Counted from the stretch's first letter, positions 34,987 through 44,047 are shown. The stretch: DNA of 55,383 bases from an uncultured Aquimarina sp. (GCA_947498775.1 CANMLL010000025.1:1-55383); one strand, 5' to 3'. Notes: a model not told the origin generated them from the sequence alone. Numbers and translations are program-made.

Positions 34987-36513
34987 ATGAAAACAGTAAT
35001 TCTTAGTCTAGCAACTTTATTAAGTGCAACCATAATGATTGCACAATCAAATGCCAGTGATGTTAGTCAAACAGGAGAGGATAACGTCACCGATGTTACT
35101 CAGGTTGGAACCGCAAACTCTTCGACTACGGCACAAGAGGGAATGGCAAATAGGGCTACGGCAAATCAAGGAAGTGATTTGTTTAGTTCTAGAAATGGAA
35201 TAATACAGCAAACACAAGTTGGAACCAAAAACTCTGCTACAGCCCAACATGAAGAAGATGTAAATGGTATATTTCAAGAGCAAATTGGAGATGGAAACTC
35301 TGCTGCTGCAACCCAAAACTTGGACTTTACCGGAGGAGGCAACTCTGCAGATCAAGTTCAGGAAGGTAATGGAAATACAGCAACCATATCACAAGAAGCG
35401 TCTTTAAACACAGCATTTCAAGAGCAAATTGGAGATGGTAATACGGCTACTACCGCTCAACAAGGGCTGTTTAATACCAGTGGTATTAGTCAAAACGGAG
35501 CATTTAACACCGCATCTATTGCGCAAGTTGGAGATTTCAACGCCGCACAACAAGTGCAAGTTGGAGAAGCTAATTTAGCTAATGCCGAGCAGTGGGGAAC
35601 AGATAATATTCTTACCCAGGATCAAGATGGAGGGGGTAATTCTGCAACCTCGTTACAAGGGAGTAGTTCTTTTGATTCTAGAGGAGGGAGAGTACAACAA
35701 ATACAAATAGGAGATGAAAATACTGCATTTGCAAATCATGAAGAAGACAATAATACTGCTCGTCAAGAGCAATTAGGAGATGCAAATAGCGCTAGTATTA
35801 TGCAAAATCTTGGATCTTTTGGAGGAGATAACCTTGCTACCCAACTACAAATTGGGAACGGGAACATAGCAGATGCATCTCAAAATGGAAGCAATAATGC
35901 TTCTGACCAATCTCAAAGTGGAGACGAAAACTCTGCAAGTGCAACACAGTCTGGTGATAATAATACTGCTATCCAAAGTCAATCAGGTATGGGTAATGTA
36001 GCTACAGCATTACAAGGAGGTTTCTTTTTTACTTCTAGAGGTGGTACCATAGACCAATTCCAGTTAGGTGAAGGTAATACTGCTTTTGCTAGACATGAAG
36101 AAGATAATAATACTATTATCCAAACTCAGTTAGGAAATGGGAACAGTGCTGCTGCTACTCAGAATGTTTTGACTTTTGGAGGTGAGAACTCTACTCAACA
36201 ATTCCAGGTTGGTAACGGAAACGTTGCAGAAGCTACCCAAGAAGGTGATTTAGGAATCTTTGGAGAGAATAATAGCACTACCCAAATTCAATTCGGAGAT
36301 GAGAATCTAGCTACATCTTCACAAAATGGAGCGCGTAATATAAGTACTATTTTCCAGGCAGGAAATGGCAATATTGCGAACAATACTCAAACAGGTACAG
36401 ATAACTTTACTCTTGTATCGCAGTCTGGAGATCTTAACAATAGTGTAATTCTTCAAGCAGGAACAAATAACGCTGCAATAGTTACACAAACTGGTGTTGG
36501 CGGAGGAGAATAG
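34987..36513 (+). CDS. Large curlin-repeat amyloid protein (CsgA/CsgB-like)
   Basis: 508 residues with a signal peptide (1-20). The whole mature chain is built of curlin-type repeats (Q-x-G-x-x-N-x-A), more than twenty, each about 20-23 residues, against five in E. coli CsgA. Three larger modules (about 60-128, 223-300, 342-418) share extra pieces: FxSRxG (SR at 68, 231, 350), HEED (88, 251, 370) and xFGG. It would be secreted through CsgG and polymerise into surface fibres. First gene of the curli locus; a hairpin follows it, which may raise its expression relative to the genes behind. Confidence 0.9.
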   Translation: MKTVILSLATLLSATIMIAQSNASDVSQTGEDNVTDVTQVGTANSSTTAQEGMANRATANQGSDLFSSRNGIIQQTQVGTKNSATAQHEEDVNGIFQEQIGDGNSAAATQNLDFTGGGNSADQVQEGNGNTATISQEASLNTAFQEQIGDGNTATTAQQGLFNTSGISQNGAFNTASIAQVGDFNAAQQVQVGEANLANAEQWGTDNILTQDQDGGGNSATSLQGSSSFDSRGGRVQQIQIGDENTAFANHEEDNNTARQEQLGDANSASIMQNLGSFGGDNLATQLQIGNGNIADASQNGSNNASDQSQSGDENSASATQSGDNNTAIQSQSGMGNVATALQGGFFFTSRGGTIDQFQLGEGNTAFARHEEDNNTIIQTQLGNGNSAAATQNVLTFGGENSTQQFQVGNGNVAEATQEGDLGIFGENNSTTQIQFGDENLATSSQNGARNISTIFQAGNGNIANNTQTGTDNFTLVSQSGDLNNSVILQAGTNNAAIVTQTGVGGGE

Positions 36514-36544
36514 AATTGGATTGACCAAAATTTTATATCTTTAT

Positions 36545-36584
36545 AAGAGTTGTGCTTGTACATCAATATAAGCACAGCTCTTTT
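36545..36584 (+). terminator. Intercistronic terminator/attenuator behind the curlin gene
   Basis: AAGAGTTGTGCTT (36545-36557) pairs with AAGCACAGCTCTT (36570-36582), followed by TT. Partial termination here would make the structural subunit more abundant than the export proteins. Confidence 0.75.
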
Positions 36585-36610
36585 CTTGACTTTTCTAATA
36601 GCGCAAAAAA

Positions 36611-37135
36611 ATGAACAACAATAATATAATTGTACGAGTAGTAGTTATTTTGATTTTTTCAACTACATTTTCGTATGCTCAAGATTTAGATAAAGAAGAT
36701 CCTGTTTTGATTACAGATCAAGATAAGTTTATAACACTATCTCAGGTTAATGATATACAACTTCAGGATACAAAAGATATAGTATCGATTTCTCAAGGAG
36801 TAAACGCTGTTTTTATCCAACAGATAGGAACTAATAATTCTGTGTCATCTAATATCGTTGCAAAATCATCAGATATTAGGATAGTTCAGAACGGAAATGA
36901 AAATAAAGTTGAAATTGAAGAAACGGCAAAAGAAATAGAAAAACTAATCACCCAAACAGGAACTAATAATTCTGTAATTGATTTCTCTTTTAATAGTAAC
37001 CTATCTACTACTTTAGAACTAATTCAGGAAGGAGATAATTTGATCTTTGAACGTTTTGGCACCAACGAGTTATCTAAAAGTTTAAAGTTTAAAATGACTG
37101 GCGACGCCAAAACTATAATAGTTAGGAGTTTTTAA
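36611..37135 (+). CDS. Short curlin-like protein (candidate nucleator)
   Basis: 174 residues with signal peptide (about 1-23, ending FSYAQ). It carries a few repeats of curlin type (FIQQIGTNNSVSSN, IVQNGNENKVEIE, ITQTGTNNSVID) with a more hydrophobic and charged frame, and a C-terminus ending in IIVRSF. The sequence and place between the major curlin and export genes suit a CsgB-like nucleator or minor subunit. Assignment to CsgB rather than CsgA is inference. Confidence 0.7.
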   Translation: MNNNNIIVRVVVILIFSTTFSYAQDLDKEDPVLITDQDKFITLSQVNDIQLQDTKDIVSISQGVNAVFIQQIGTNNSVSSNIVAKSSDIRIVQNGNENKVEIEETAKEIEKLITQTGTNNSVIDFSFNSNLSTTLELIQEGDNLIFERFGTNELSKSLKFKMTGDAKTIIVRSF

Positions 37136-37154
37136 TTTCAAACGCATAAATTTT

Positions 37155-37880
37155 ATGAAACCTAAACTTCTTATATTTTTTATATTGTTTGTTCAGGTTT
37201 CGATTGCACAGTTTACAAATACAGATGTAGTGGCAAAAATCAATACAGAAAAAATAGACGAGATTATTACTGCTGTTGCTACTGTTACTAATACCACCGA
37301 AGTTTATAAAAGTCTGCGTTACACACTCACCGTTTATAGGACCGATGCTCAAAACAATCTATCTAAGAATAGTCAGGAAGAAAGATTTACTATAGAAGCA
37401 AACGAAACAAAAGAATTGTCATCTGGTACTATGAGTAGTAAGGACCCTGATAAAATTGTAGTACTTCTGCTTATTTATGAAGAAGATAAAATTATAGCAA
37501 AGGATCGTTTGGCATTTAATGAAGAAGCTAAACCACAACCCAAAAAAGTTGAAGAAGATATATCAGATGATGGGATAGAATTAAAAGGTATAGTCGTAGA
37601 AGACACAAAAACAAAACCTGGCAGGGATTTCTATGAATTTTTTTATAATTCGTATACACTTAATCAAATAAACGGAAACAAGATAGTAGGGGTGCATGAA
37701 ACATTAAGCTTTGGTCGTACTACCATACTTCAAGTAAAAATAGAAGATAATGTTATTCATCAATTTATTGGCAAACCCGATTTGGAATATTTAGAACAAA
37801 TGTCGAAAATTGCAATTCGTAAGGTATATAAATATTTTAAAGATCTAAAAAAGCAGAAAAACGATATCTTTCAATACTAA
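37155..37880 (+). CDS. csgE: CsgE-type curli export factor with an N-terminal CsgH-like domain
   Basis: 241 residues with signal peptide (about 1-18). The C-terminal half (about 135-235: GIVVEDTKTKPGRDFYEFFY, then HQFIGKPDLEY) is CsgE, the periplasmic adaptor that caps the CsgG pore and selects subunits. The N-terminal half (about 20-120) looks like the CsgH beta sandwich, which prevents amyloid formation in the periplasm; a Lys/Glu-rich linker separates them. E. coli CsgE is about half this size. A gap of 19 bp after the curlin-like gene and 11 bp before csgF indicates one operon. Confidence 0.82.
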   Translation: MKPKLLIFFILFVQVSIAQFTNTDVVAKINTEKIDEIITAVATVTNTTEVYKSLRYTLTVYRTDAQNNLSKNSQEERFTIEANETKELSSGTMSSKDPDKIVVLLLIYEEDKIIAKDRLAFNEEAKPQPKKVEEDISDDGIELKGIVVEDTKTKPGRDFYEFFYNSYTLNQINGNKIVGVHETLSFGRTTILQVKIEDNVIHQFIGKPDLEYLEQMSKIAIRKVYKYFKDLKKQKNDIFQY

Positions 37881-37891
37881 GAACTATAAGA

Positions 37892-38296
37892 ATGAAACCA
37901 ACTATACTAATACTATTTTTTGCTTTCTCAATATGCCACCATTCTTTTGGGCAAGATTTGGTGTATAGGCCAATAAACCCGGCATTTGGAGGTGATACAT
38001 TTAACTATCAATGGCTTTTAAGTTCGGCAGAAGCCCAAAATAAATTTACAGGTGAAGATGAGTCCAGAGATGAACGGTCTGATCTAGAAAGATTTACAGA
38101 AAGCTTAAATAATCAATTACTTAGCCAGATTTCAAGGTCTTTATTTAATGAACAGTTTGGAGAAGATGGTCTAACCGAAGGAACCTTTAGCTTTGGAACA
38201 TTATTTATAGAAATCTTTCCTTCCGGAGAAGGTTTGGTCATTAATATTTTGGATACGAGCACCGGTGACCAATCCCAAGTAATAATTCCTAATTAA
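37892..38296 (+). CDS. csgF: Curli assembly factor CsgF
   Basis: 134 residues with a signal peptide (about 1-20, ending SFG). The mature N-terminus begins QDLVYRPINPAFGGDTFNYQ, the signature by which CsgF plugs into the CsgG channel and links it to the surface nucleator. Usual length. 6 bp ahead of csgG. Confidence 0.95.
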   Translation: MKPTILILFFAFSICHHSFGQDLVYRPINPAFGGDTFNYQWLLSSAEAQNKFTGEDESRDERSDLERFTESLNNQLLSQISRSLFNEQFGEDGLTEGTFSFGTLFIEIFPSGEGLVINILDTSTGDQSQVIIPN

Positions 38297-38302
38297 TTTT
38301 TA

Positions 38303-39778
38303 ATGCATTATAAGTTTTATAAAGTAACCGCAATTATTTCTTGCGCACTTTTATTATCAGGATGTGGAGCATATTTCAACCAACCTATTGTGATAGAGGA
38401 TGCAAGAATAGGAGAGGATACAGAAGTTACAAAAACATTAAGGGATTTTCCGTCTCCTGTGGAGCCCGTTGTAGTAGGAGTATATAAGTTTAGGGATCAA
38501 ACAGGGCAATATAAACCTACTGAAGCTGGTAGTACATTCAGCACAGCTGTTACTCAAGGTGCAACTACTATTTTGATTAAAGCACTTGAAGATTCCAAAT
38601 GGTTTGTCCCTATCGAAAGAGAAAATTTAAGTAATCTGCTTAATGAGCGTAATATTATACGATCAACTCGAAAAGAATATAGAAAAAGTAAGAATCCCAA
38701 CGAACCACAATTACCACCTTTGTTGTATGCAGGAATAATACTAGAGGGAGGAATTGTATCCTACGATACTAATATAATTACTGGAGGTTTAGGAGCGAGA
38801 TATTTTGGTGTTGGGGCATCTACTCAATATCGACAGGATCGAATTACTGTATATTTAAGAGCGGTTTCAACATCTAGTGGTAAGATTTTGAAAACTGTTT
38901 ATGTTTCCAAAACCATACTTTCTCAAGCCCTTGATGCTAATTTTTTTAGATACGTAAGGTTCAGAAGACTGCTTGAAGCTGAAACAGGATTTACAAAAAA
39001 TGAACCCGCTCAGATGGCTGTTTCTGAAGCTATAGAAAAAGCAGTAGAATCATTGATTGTAGAAGGTATAGAAGACAAGTTATGGGCAGCCAATGCCGAT
39101 ATGCAAATAGTGGGCGATTTAATTGCCAGTTATAAAGCAGAAAAAGACGAGGCTCAAAATACGGCTTTGTATGAGCGCTATTTTAAAGAAAGAAGAGGTA
39201 AAAAATCTGTGTTTATAAAAGGGGGAACGGCTTTGATTAGTGGGGATTATAACAATCCGGAGTTGTCTTATTCGATACGAGCAGGAGGGCGATATTACTT
39301 CAATCCTTTTCTAAACGTGAATGCAAGTATTAATAAATTCGAACTCAATAACCAAAATGCCTTTTCTGAAGGATTCAATGCGTTTGACTTAAATGCAGAA
39401 ATAACACTGTTGCCTTTTGAAAAGTTATCACCTTTTTTCTTCGCAGGAATGGGAAATGTGAATAGCGATGATTTTGATAGAACATTTTTTAAGTTTCAGT
39501 ATGGAGGCGGATTAGAGTATTTAATTTCAGACAATATAGGTGTATCATTGAACGCTACTCATAATATTATGTTAGGTGATAAATTAGACAATATAGCCCA
39601 GGGAAAAAGAGATGATCAATATTTTAATTTTTCTTGTGGACTTAATTGGTATTTTGACAACCCAATCAAAATGAATAAAAAAGCTAGGAAAAAAGAACAG
39701 GATAAGAATACAGAATTGAAAAAACTTAGAGAAAGAAATCAAAGAATTAGAAAGGAAAAATTAAAATCCAAAGGATAG
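38303..39778 (+). CDS. csgG: CsgG curli secretion channel with extra C-terminal barrel-like domain
   Basis: 491 residues, against about 277 in E. coli. The N-terminus is a lipoprotein signal (LLLSGC, Cys21). Residues about 25-285 are CsgG (FRDQTGQY, then STFSTAVTQGATTIL, and GGLGARYFGVGAS, VYLRAVSTSSGKIL), forming the nonameric outer-membrane pore. Residues about 300-460 look like an outer-membrane beta-barrel (GGRYYFNPFLNVNASI, then YGGGLEYLISDNIGVSLNAT). The last 40 residues are Lys/Arg/Glu-rich. The fusion suggests the pore carries attached barrels in this organism. Confidence 0.88.
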   Translation: MHYKFYKVTAIISCALLLSGCGAYFNQPIVIEDARIGEDTEVTKTLRDFPSPVEPVVVGVYKFRDQTGQYKPTEAGSTFSTAVTQGATTILIKALEDSKWFVPIERENLSNLLNERNIIRSTRKEYRKSKNPNEPQLPPLLYAGIILEGGIVSYDTNIITGGLGARYFGVGASTQYRQDRITVYLRAVSTSSGKILKTVYVSKTILSQALDANFFRYVRFRRLLEAETGFTKNEPAQMAVSEAIEKAVESLIVEGIEDKLWAANADMQIVGDLIASYKAEKDEAQNTALYERYFKERRGKKSVFIKGGTALISGDYNNPELSYSIRAGGRYYFNPFLNVNASINKFELNNQNAFSEGFNAFDLNAEITLLPFEKLSPFFFAGMGNVNSDDFDRTFFKFQYGGGLEYLISDNIGVSLNATHNIMLGDKLDNIAQGKRDDQYFNFSCGLNWYFDNPIKMNKKARKKEQDKNTELKKLRERNQRIRKEKLKSKG

Positions 39779-39821
39779 AATGCAATTAGGTTGCCTGAAA
39801 ATTTTGGAAAGATCAAATTTA

Positions 39822-39840
39822 TCCCGTTTACCAAACGGGA
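39822..39840. repeat. Hairpin behind csgG
   Basis: TCCCGTTT pairs with AAACGGGA around ACC. No T-run follows, so processing or weak termination rather than a full terminator. Confidence 0.55.
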
Positions 39841-39938
39841 ACTGAAATCAAAATGTAGTGAAATGAGCCATTATCATTAAATTAATATTATCAGAATAAT
39901 TTATGGCGAATTGCATCTAGACTTTTGAAAAAAATAAT

Positions 39939-41444
39939 ATGTGTAAACTGATGAAAGGATTTATCATTAAAATAGTTAGTATCTTGGTAGTATTAAGTGC
40001 AATTTCTTGTAGTGAAGATACTATTGATCTAGAAGGTTTGGGATTTGTAAAAGGAAGCGTAGTGAAAGTAGGAACCAATGAGCCTCTTGAAAATGTAAAA
40101 ATATCTACCAATCCGGGTACAAGTACCGTTTTTACTAATGCCGAAGGTGTTTATATCTTAGAAAATGTACCAGCAGGTGATTATTCGCTTTCTGCACAAC
40201 GAGAAGGGTTACTTGCAGTTTTTGAAGGTATTACAGTTATTGCAGATAGCGAGGTAGAAGTAGTTTTTGAAATGGATGTAGAAACCGCAGGAAACAGATC
40301 ACCAGATGCCCCAACATTGCTTACACCAACAGATAACGCGATAGATGTTCCGGTAGATTTAGAATTAGTTTGGAGCGCCAATGATCCCGATGTTGATGAT
40401 ACTCTCAAGTTTACAGTAACCCTTAGAAATGAGGATAATGACGCTATAGAAGTTTTTGAGAATATTACAGATACTACCTATGCCATTACTGGACTCGCTT
40501 ACGGGACTAAATATTTTTGGCAGGTAAGCTCTGATGATGAGGTAAATGATCCGGTAAATAGTACGACTTTTGCTTTTACTACTGCAATTCCACCAAATAA
40601 TAGGATTGTTTTTACTAGGCTTGTAGAAGGAAATAGTGTTATTTATTCTGCCGATGAAAGTGGTAATACCGAAATACCACTTACAGCTACTTCAAAAAAT
40701 AGTTTTAGACCGAGAAGAAATCCTACAACTGGTAAAATTGCGTTTTTACAATCTGTGGGTTCACAAACACATTTATTTACAATGAATGAAGATGGGTCAG
40801 ACCTAAAACAAGTAACATCTCAAATTGGAGTATCTGGGTTTAATTTGGAAGAAGTGGATTTCTCCTGGGATGCGAATGGGGCTAAATTGCTTTTCCCCAA
40901 TCAAGATAAATTGTATTCAATTAATACCACTGGAAGTGGGTTAAATCTTGTTTATCAGACCACCAATGGAAACCTGATCACAGAAGTCGATAAAAATGAA
41001 AGCAACGGAATGATTGTCATAAAAACTAATGATCTCGATGGATACACTGTAGAAATACTAATAATAAACACGTCTGGTGATGTTCAAAACACTGTGTTAA
41101 CTGGATTAGCTGGTGCTGCAGGGGGTATCGATATGTCTGTAGATGGATCTCAATTAGTATATACACGTGATGTTTCAGGATTGCAAAACACAACATATCG
41201 TAGGTTAGATTCTCATATATTTATTTATAATTTTAGTGGAAACACAACTATAGATGTCTCTGTAAATAAGCCTTCTGGAACCAATGATTTGGATGCTCGT
41301 TTTTCTCCGAATGAAGCAAGCATAATTTATATGAATACTTCAAATGATGGTATTTCTGCAAAAGCTATTCAAACGATATCACTTGCTGATTTAGAAACCA
41401 GAACAACGTTGTTAGAAAATGCGGCAATGCCTGATTGGGAATAA
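39939..41444 (+). CDS. Surface lipoprotein with carboxypeptidase-like, FN3 and TolB-type propeller domains
   Basis: 501 residues. The lipobox is LSAISC (Cys24 from the first Met; a Met five residues in is an equally good start). Order: CarboxypepD-regulatory-like sandwich (about 33-113, GFVKGSVVKVGTNEPLENVK), FN3-like domain (about 120-215), then PD40/TolB-like propeller blades (LFTMNEDGSDLKQVTSQI and further). It sits directly downstream of the curli genes on the same strand. Possibly an accessory surface protein of curli fibres; the link rests on position only. Confidence 0.75.
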   Translation: MCKLMKGFIIKIVSILVVLSAISCSEDTIDLEGLGFVKGSVVKVGTNEPLENVKISTNPGTSTVFTNAEGVYILENVPAGDYSLSAQREGLLAVFEGITVIADSEVEVVFEMDVETAGNRSPDAPTLLTPTDNAIDVPVDLELVWSANDPDVDDTLKFTVTLRNEDNDAIEVFENITDTTYAITGLAYGTKYFWQVSSDDEVNDPVNSTTFAFTTAIPPNNRIVFTRLVEGNSVIYSADESGNTEIPLTATSKNSFRPRRNPTTGKIAFLQSVGSQTHLFTMNEDGSDLKQVTSQIGVSGFNLEEVDFSWDANGAKLLFPNQDKLYSINTTGSGLNLVYQTTNGNLITEVDKNESNGMIVIKTNDLDGYTVEILIINTSGDVQNTVLTGLAGAAGGIDMSVDGSQLVYTRDVSGLQNTTYRRLDSHIFIYNFSGNTTIDVSVNKPSGTNDLDARFSPNEASIIYMNTSNDGISAKAIQTISLADLETRTTLLENAAMPDWE

Positions 41445-41450
41445 GAATAA

Positions 41451-41478
41451 TTCTGAATTCTGAATTCTGAATTCTGAA
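41451..41478. repeat. Four tandem copies of a 7-bp repeat before purM
   Basis: TTCTGAA occurs four times end to end between the stop of the preceding gene and the purM -7 box. Confidence 0.9.
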
Positions 41479-41485
41479 TTTCAAC

Positions 41486-41493
41486 TATCTTTG
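41486..41493 (+). promoter_or_regulatory. -7 box of the purM promoter
   Basis: TATCTTTG, 19 bp before the ATG. The usual -33 position falls within the heptamer repeat. Confidence 0.55.
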
Positions 41494-41512
41494 TGCTTTA
41501 ATTTTCGATATA

Positions 41513-42694
41513 ATGAGTCAAGAAGTAAGTAAACGCTATGCACAACGAGGGGTTTCTGCATCCAAAGAGGATGTGCACAGCGCAATAAAGAATATAGATA
41601 AAGGGCTTTTTCCGAAGGCATTTTGTAAAATTGTACCTGATCACCTTACCAATGATGAGGAGTATTGCCTGATTATGCATGCTGATGGTGCTGGTACAAA
41701 ATCTTCTTTGGCATATATGTATTGGAAAGAAACAGGTGATATTTCTGTATGGAAAGGGATTGCCCAAGATGCATTAATCATGAATATAGATGATTTATTA
41801 TGTGTAGGGGCGACCGATAACATCCTATTGTCTTCTACAATTGGAAGAAACAAAAACCTGATTCCGGGAGCCGTGATTTCTGCAATTATAAACGGAACCG
41901 AAGAATTACTTGAAGAATTGAAGTCTTTTGGAGTTCATATTCACTCAACAGGAGGCGAAACTGCAGATGTTGGCGATTTGGTACGTACTATTATTGTCGA
42001 TTCTACGGTTACTGCACGTATGAAGCGTAAAAATGTTATTGATAATGCCAATATACAAGTAGGAGACGTGATTGTAGGATTAGCTTCTTATGGACAGGCA
42101 AGCTACGAAAAAGAATACAATGGTGGCATGGGGAGTAATGGCTTAACCTCTGCTCGTCATGATGTATTTAGTAAAATATTGGCAAAGAAGTACCCAGAGA
42201 GTTTTGATCCATCAGTTCCGTCAGATCTTGTGTACTCTGGTAAAACCAATCTTACCGATATGGTCAAAGATGCACCCATAGATGCCGGTAAGTTAGTGTT
42301 GTCTCCAACAAGAACTTATGCGCCAATTATTAAGAAAATCTTATCCAAATTTGATAACAAAACGATTCATGGAATGGTGCATTGCAGTGGCGGTGCACAA
42401 ACCAAGGTTTTACATTTTGTAGATAATCTGCATGTTATAAAAGATAATTTATTTGATGTTCCTCCTTTATTTAAATTAATTCAGGAGAATTCTGGAACCG
42501 ATTGGAAAGAAATGTACCAGGTTTTTAATATGGGTCATCGAATGGAACTATACGTTTCTCCAGAAATTGCCGATGAGATTATTGAGATTTCAAAAAGCTT
42601 TGATGTAGATGCACAGATCATAGGTAAAGTAGAAACTTCCGAAGAAAAAAAACTTACTATTGATAGTGAGTTTGGAACCTATACGTATAGCTAA
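41513..42694 (+). CDS. purM: Phosphoribosylformylglycinamidine cyclo-ligase (AIR synthetase), long Bacteroidetes form
   Basis: 393 residues, longer than the 345 of E. coli, as usual in Bacteroidetes. Catalyses ring closure of FGAM to AIR in purine synthesis with ATP. The ATP-binding start MHADGAGTKSSLAYMYWKET, the metal-binding loop MNIDDLLCVGA and the C-terminal GMVHCSGGAQTK region are present. Cytoplasmic. The 7-bp repeat tract lies before its promoter. Confidence 0.9.
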   Translation: MSQEVSKRYAQRGVSASKEDVHSAIKNIDKGLFPKAFCKIVPDHLTNDEEYCLIMHADGAGTKSSLAYMYWKETGDISVWKGIAQDALIMNIDDLLCVGATDNILLSSTIGRNKNLIPGAVISAIINGTEELLEELKSFGVHIHSTGGETADVGDLVRTIIVDSTVTARMKRKNVIDNANIQVGDVIVGLASYGQASYEKEYNGGMGSNGLTSARHDVFSKILAKKYPESFDPSVPSDLVYSGKTNLTDMVKDAPIDAGKLVLSPTRTYAPIIKKILSKFDNKTIHGMVHCSGGAQTKVLHFVDNLHVIKDNLFDVPPLFKLIQENSGTDWKEMYQVFNMGHRMELYVSPEIADEIIEISKSFDVDAQIIGKVETSEEKKLTIDSEFGTYTYS

Positions 42695-42757
42695 TACAAA
42701 TGGTGTTAAAAAATATTTATTAGATCGAGGCGTTATGGTATTCTAAAGTTTAATACC

Positions 42758-43753
42758 GTGAGTACCCCAAAATCATATATTTTATTAGTTTTTCTTGCTT
42801 CTGCCTTTTTTATGTCCTGTTCATCGGATGATTCTGGTGGTACTACCGATAATCCCGATGGTACAGGAACAGATCTTGCCGATGCAGAAAACATTCAACA
42901 TTTTCCTGCTAATCATCCGTTAAATTTGGATATTTCTAGTAGCCCTGTTGATCCCAATTCGGATCTTATTCTAAGTAATATTGGTTTGGAAGAAAGTCTT
43001 TTTACTGATTTTGGTAGTGGATTATATCAGGGATCACCCATTGGGATTCCGTATGTGGTTGTTAATGGTAGACAACCTAAAGTGCCTATCACTTTTAGAG
43101 GCAATGATTATGATGATAATTACGGAGGTGAAAGTGATCAAGGACCATTTCCGATACCGCTTAATGCTCCAATAGAAGGGAATGGAACAGGAGATAGCCA
43201 TGTTATAGCTGTAGATGTAGAAAACGGAATGCTCTACGAATTATATAATGCGGATCAGGTAGGTAATGGTTTTGAAGCTTCTTCTGCTGCAGTTTTTAAT
43301 CTAAATACTGTTAAATTTAGACCAGATGGCTGGACTTCTGCTGATGCCGCAGGGCTTCCAATTTTTCCATTATTGGTGCGTTATTCAGAAATAGAAAAAG
43401 GAGCGATAGATCATCCTATTCGTTTTACAATACGTCGTGATAAAATATATGAAGGATACATAAACCCGGCCCGTCACTTAGTTTCAGGTAGCACTGGCGA
43501 TGCACTATTGCCTTTTGGCGGTAGGCTAAGGCTTAAGCCAGAGTATGATATTAGTGGCTTTTCAGAAACTAACCAGGTAATCCTAAGAGCGATGAAAAAA
43601 TATGGATTAATGCTTGCCGATGTAGGTTCTGATATGTTTATTAGTGGAGCACCCAATGCTAATTGGGATAATGATGACCTAAGGAACCTGCAACAAGTAT
43701 CACTTGATAATTTTGAAGTGATCGAACTAGGAGAAATTACCAGAGCCAATTAG
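42758..43753 (+). CDS. Conserved secreted lipoprotein of unknown function
   Basis: 331 residues with a GTG start and signal ending FFMSC (Cys21). A Gly/Asp/Thr linker is followed by a globular domain with HFPANHPLNLDISSSPVDPN, then VPITFRG, DQGPFPIPLNAPIEGNGTGD, SHVIAVDVENGMLYELYNA and a late TSADAAGLPIFPLLVRY. From memory this pattern occurs in secreted proteins of actinobacteria, fungi and plants without assigned function. Many acidic and aromatic residues suggest a carbohydrate- or metal-binding surface domain. Follows purM after 63 bp. Confidence 0.75.
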   Translation: MSTPKSYILLVFLASAFFMSCSSDDSGGTTDNPDGTGTDLADAENIQHFPANHPLNLDISSSPVDPNSDLILSNIGLEESLFTDFGSGLYQGSPIGIPYVVVNGRQPKVPITFRGNDYDDNYGGESDQGPFPIPLNAPIEGNGTGDSHVIAVDVENGMLYELYNADQVGNGFEASSAAVFNLNTVKFRPDGWTSADAAGLPIFPLLVRYSEIEKGAIDHPIRFTIRRDKIYEGYINPARHLVSGSTGDALLPFGGRLRLKPEYDISGFSETNQVILRAMKKYGLMLADVGSDMFISGAPNANWDNDDLRNLQQVSLDNFEVIELGEITRAN

Positions 43754-43947
43754 GATTTAAATTCCTGATCTAGTTTCTTTGTCGTTTCGTTAGTATCATT
43801 TTCCTTTTGCTCTACTAATTCTATAGTGTTGTCATCATTAAATTTTCCTTCTTTTTTCTGAATAAAAATTGGAACAGGAATTAATGATGCCATTATAATA
43901 AGCAGTATCAAGGCAGATCGCTTCAATATTTTTTTGAATCTTTTCAT
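43750..43947 (-). CDS. Small single-pass membrane protein
   Basis: 65 residues: a basic start (MKRFKKILKRS), one membrane helix (ALILLIIMASLIPVPIFI) and a charged tail with many Asp/Glu/Lys. The 3' end overlaps the end of the convergent preceding gene by 4 bp. Similar small proteins occur in flavobacteria, function unknown. Confidence 0.5.
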   Translation of the reverse strand: MKRFKKILKRSALILLIIMASLIPVPIFIQKKEGKFNDDNTIELVEQKENDTNETTKKLDQEFKS

Positions 43948-44047
43948 GTTTATAATGAATAAAGGGTATGATCATTCTTTTTAAAAAGAATGATGAATTG
44001 ATGTATAATTTGTTTTGAAAAGCCTAAAAAGGCATGAAAGGATGTGA

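Noticed and set aside
34987..36513. Phage tail-fibre or haemagglutinin repeats
   Set aside because: The Q-x-G-x-x-N-x-A period and the directly following csgE, csgF and csgG genes fit curlin.
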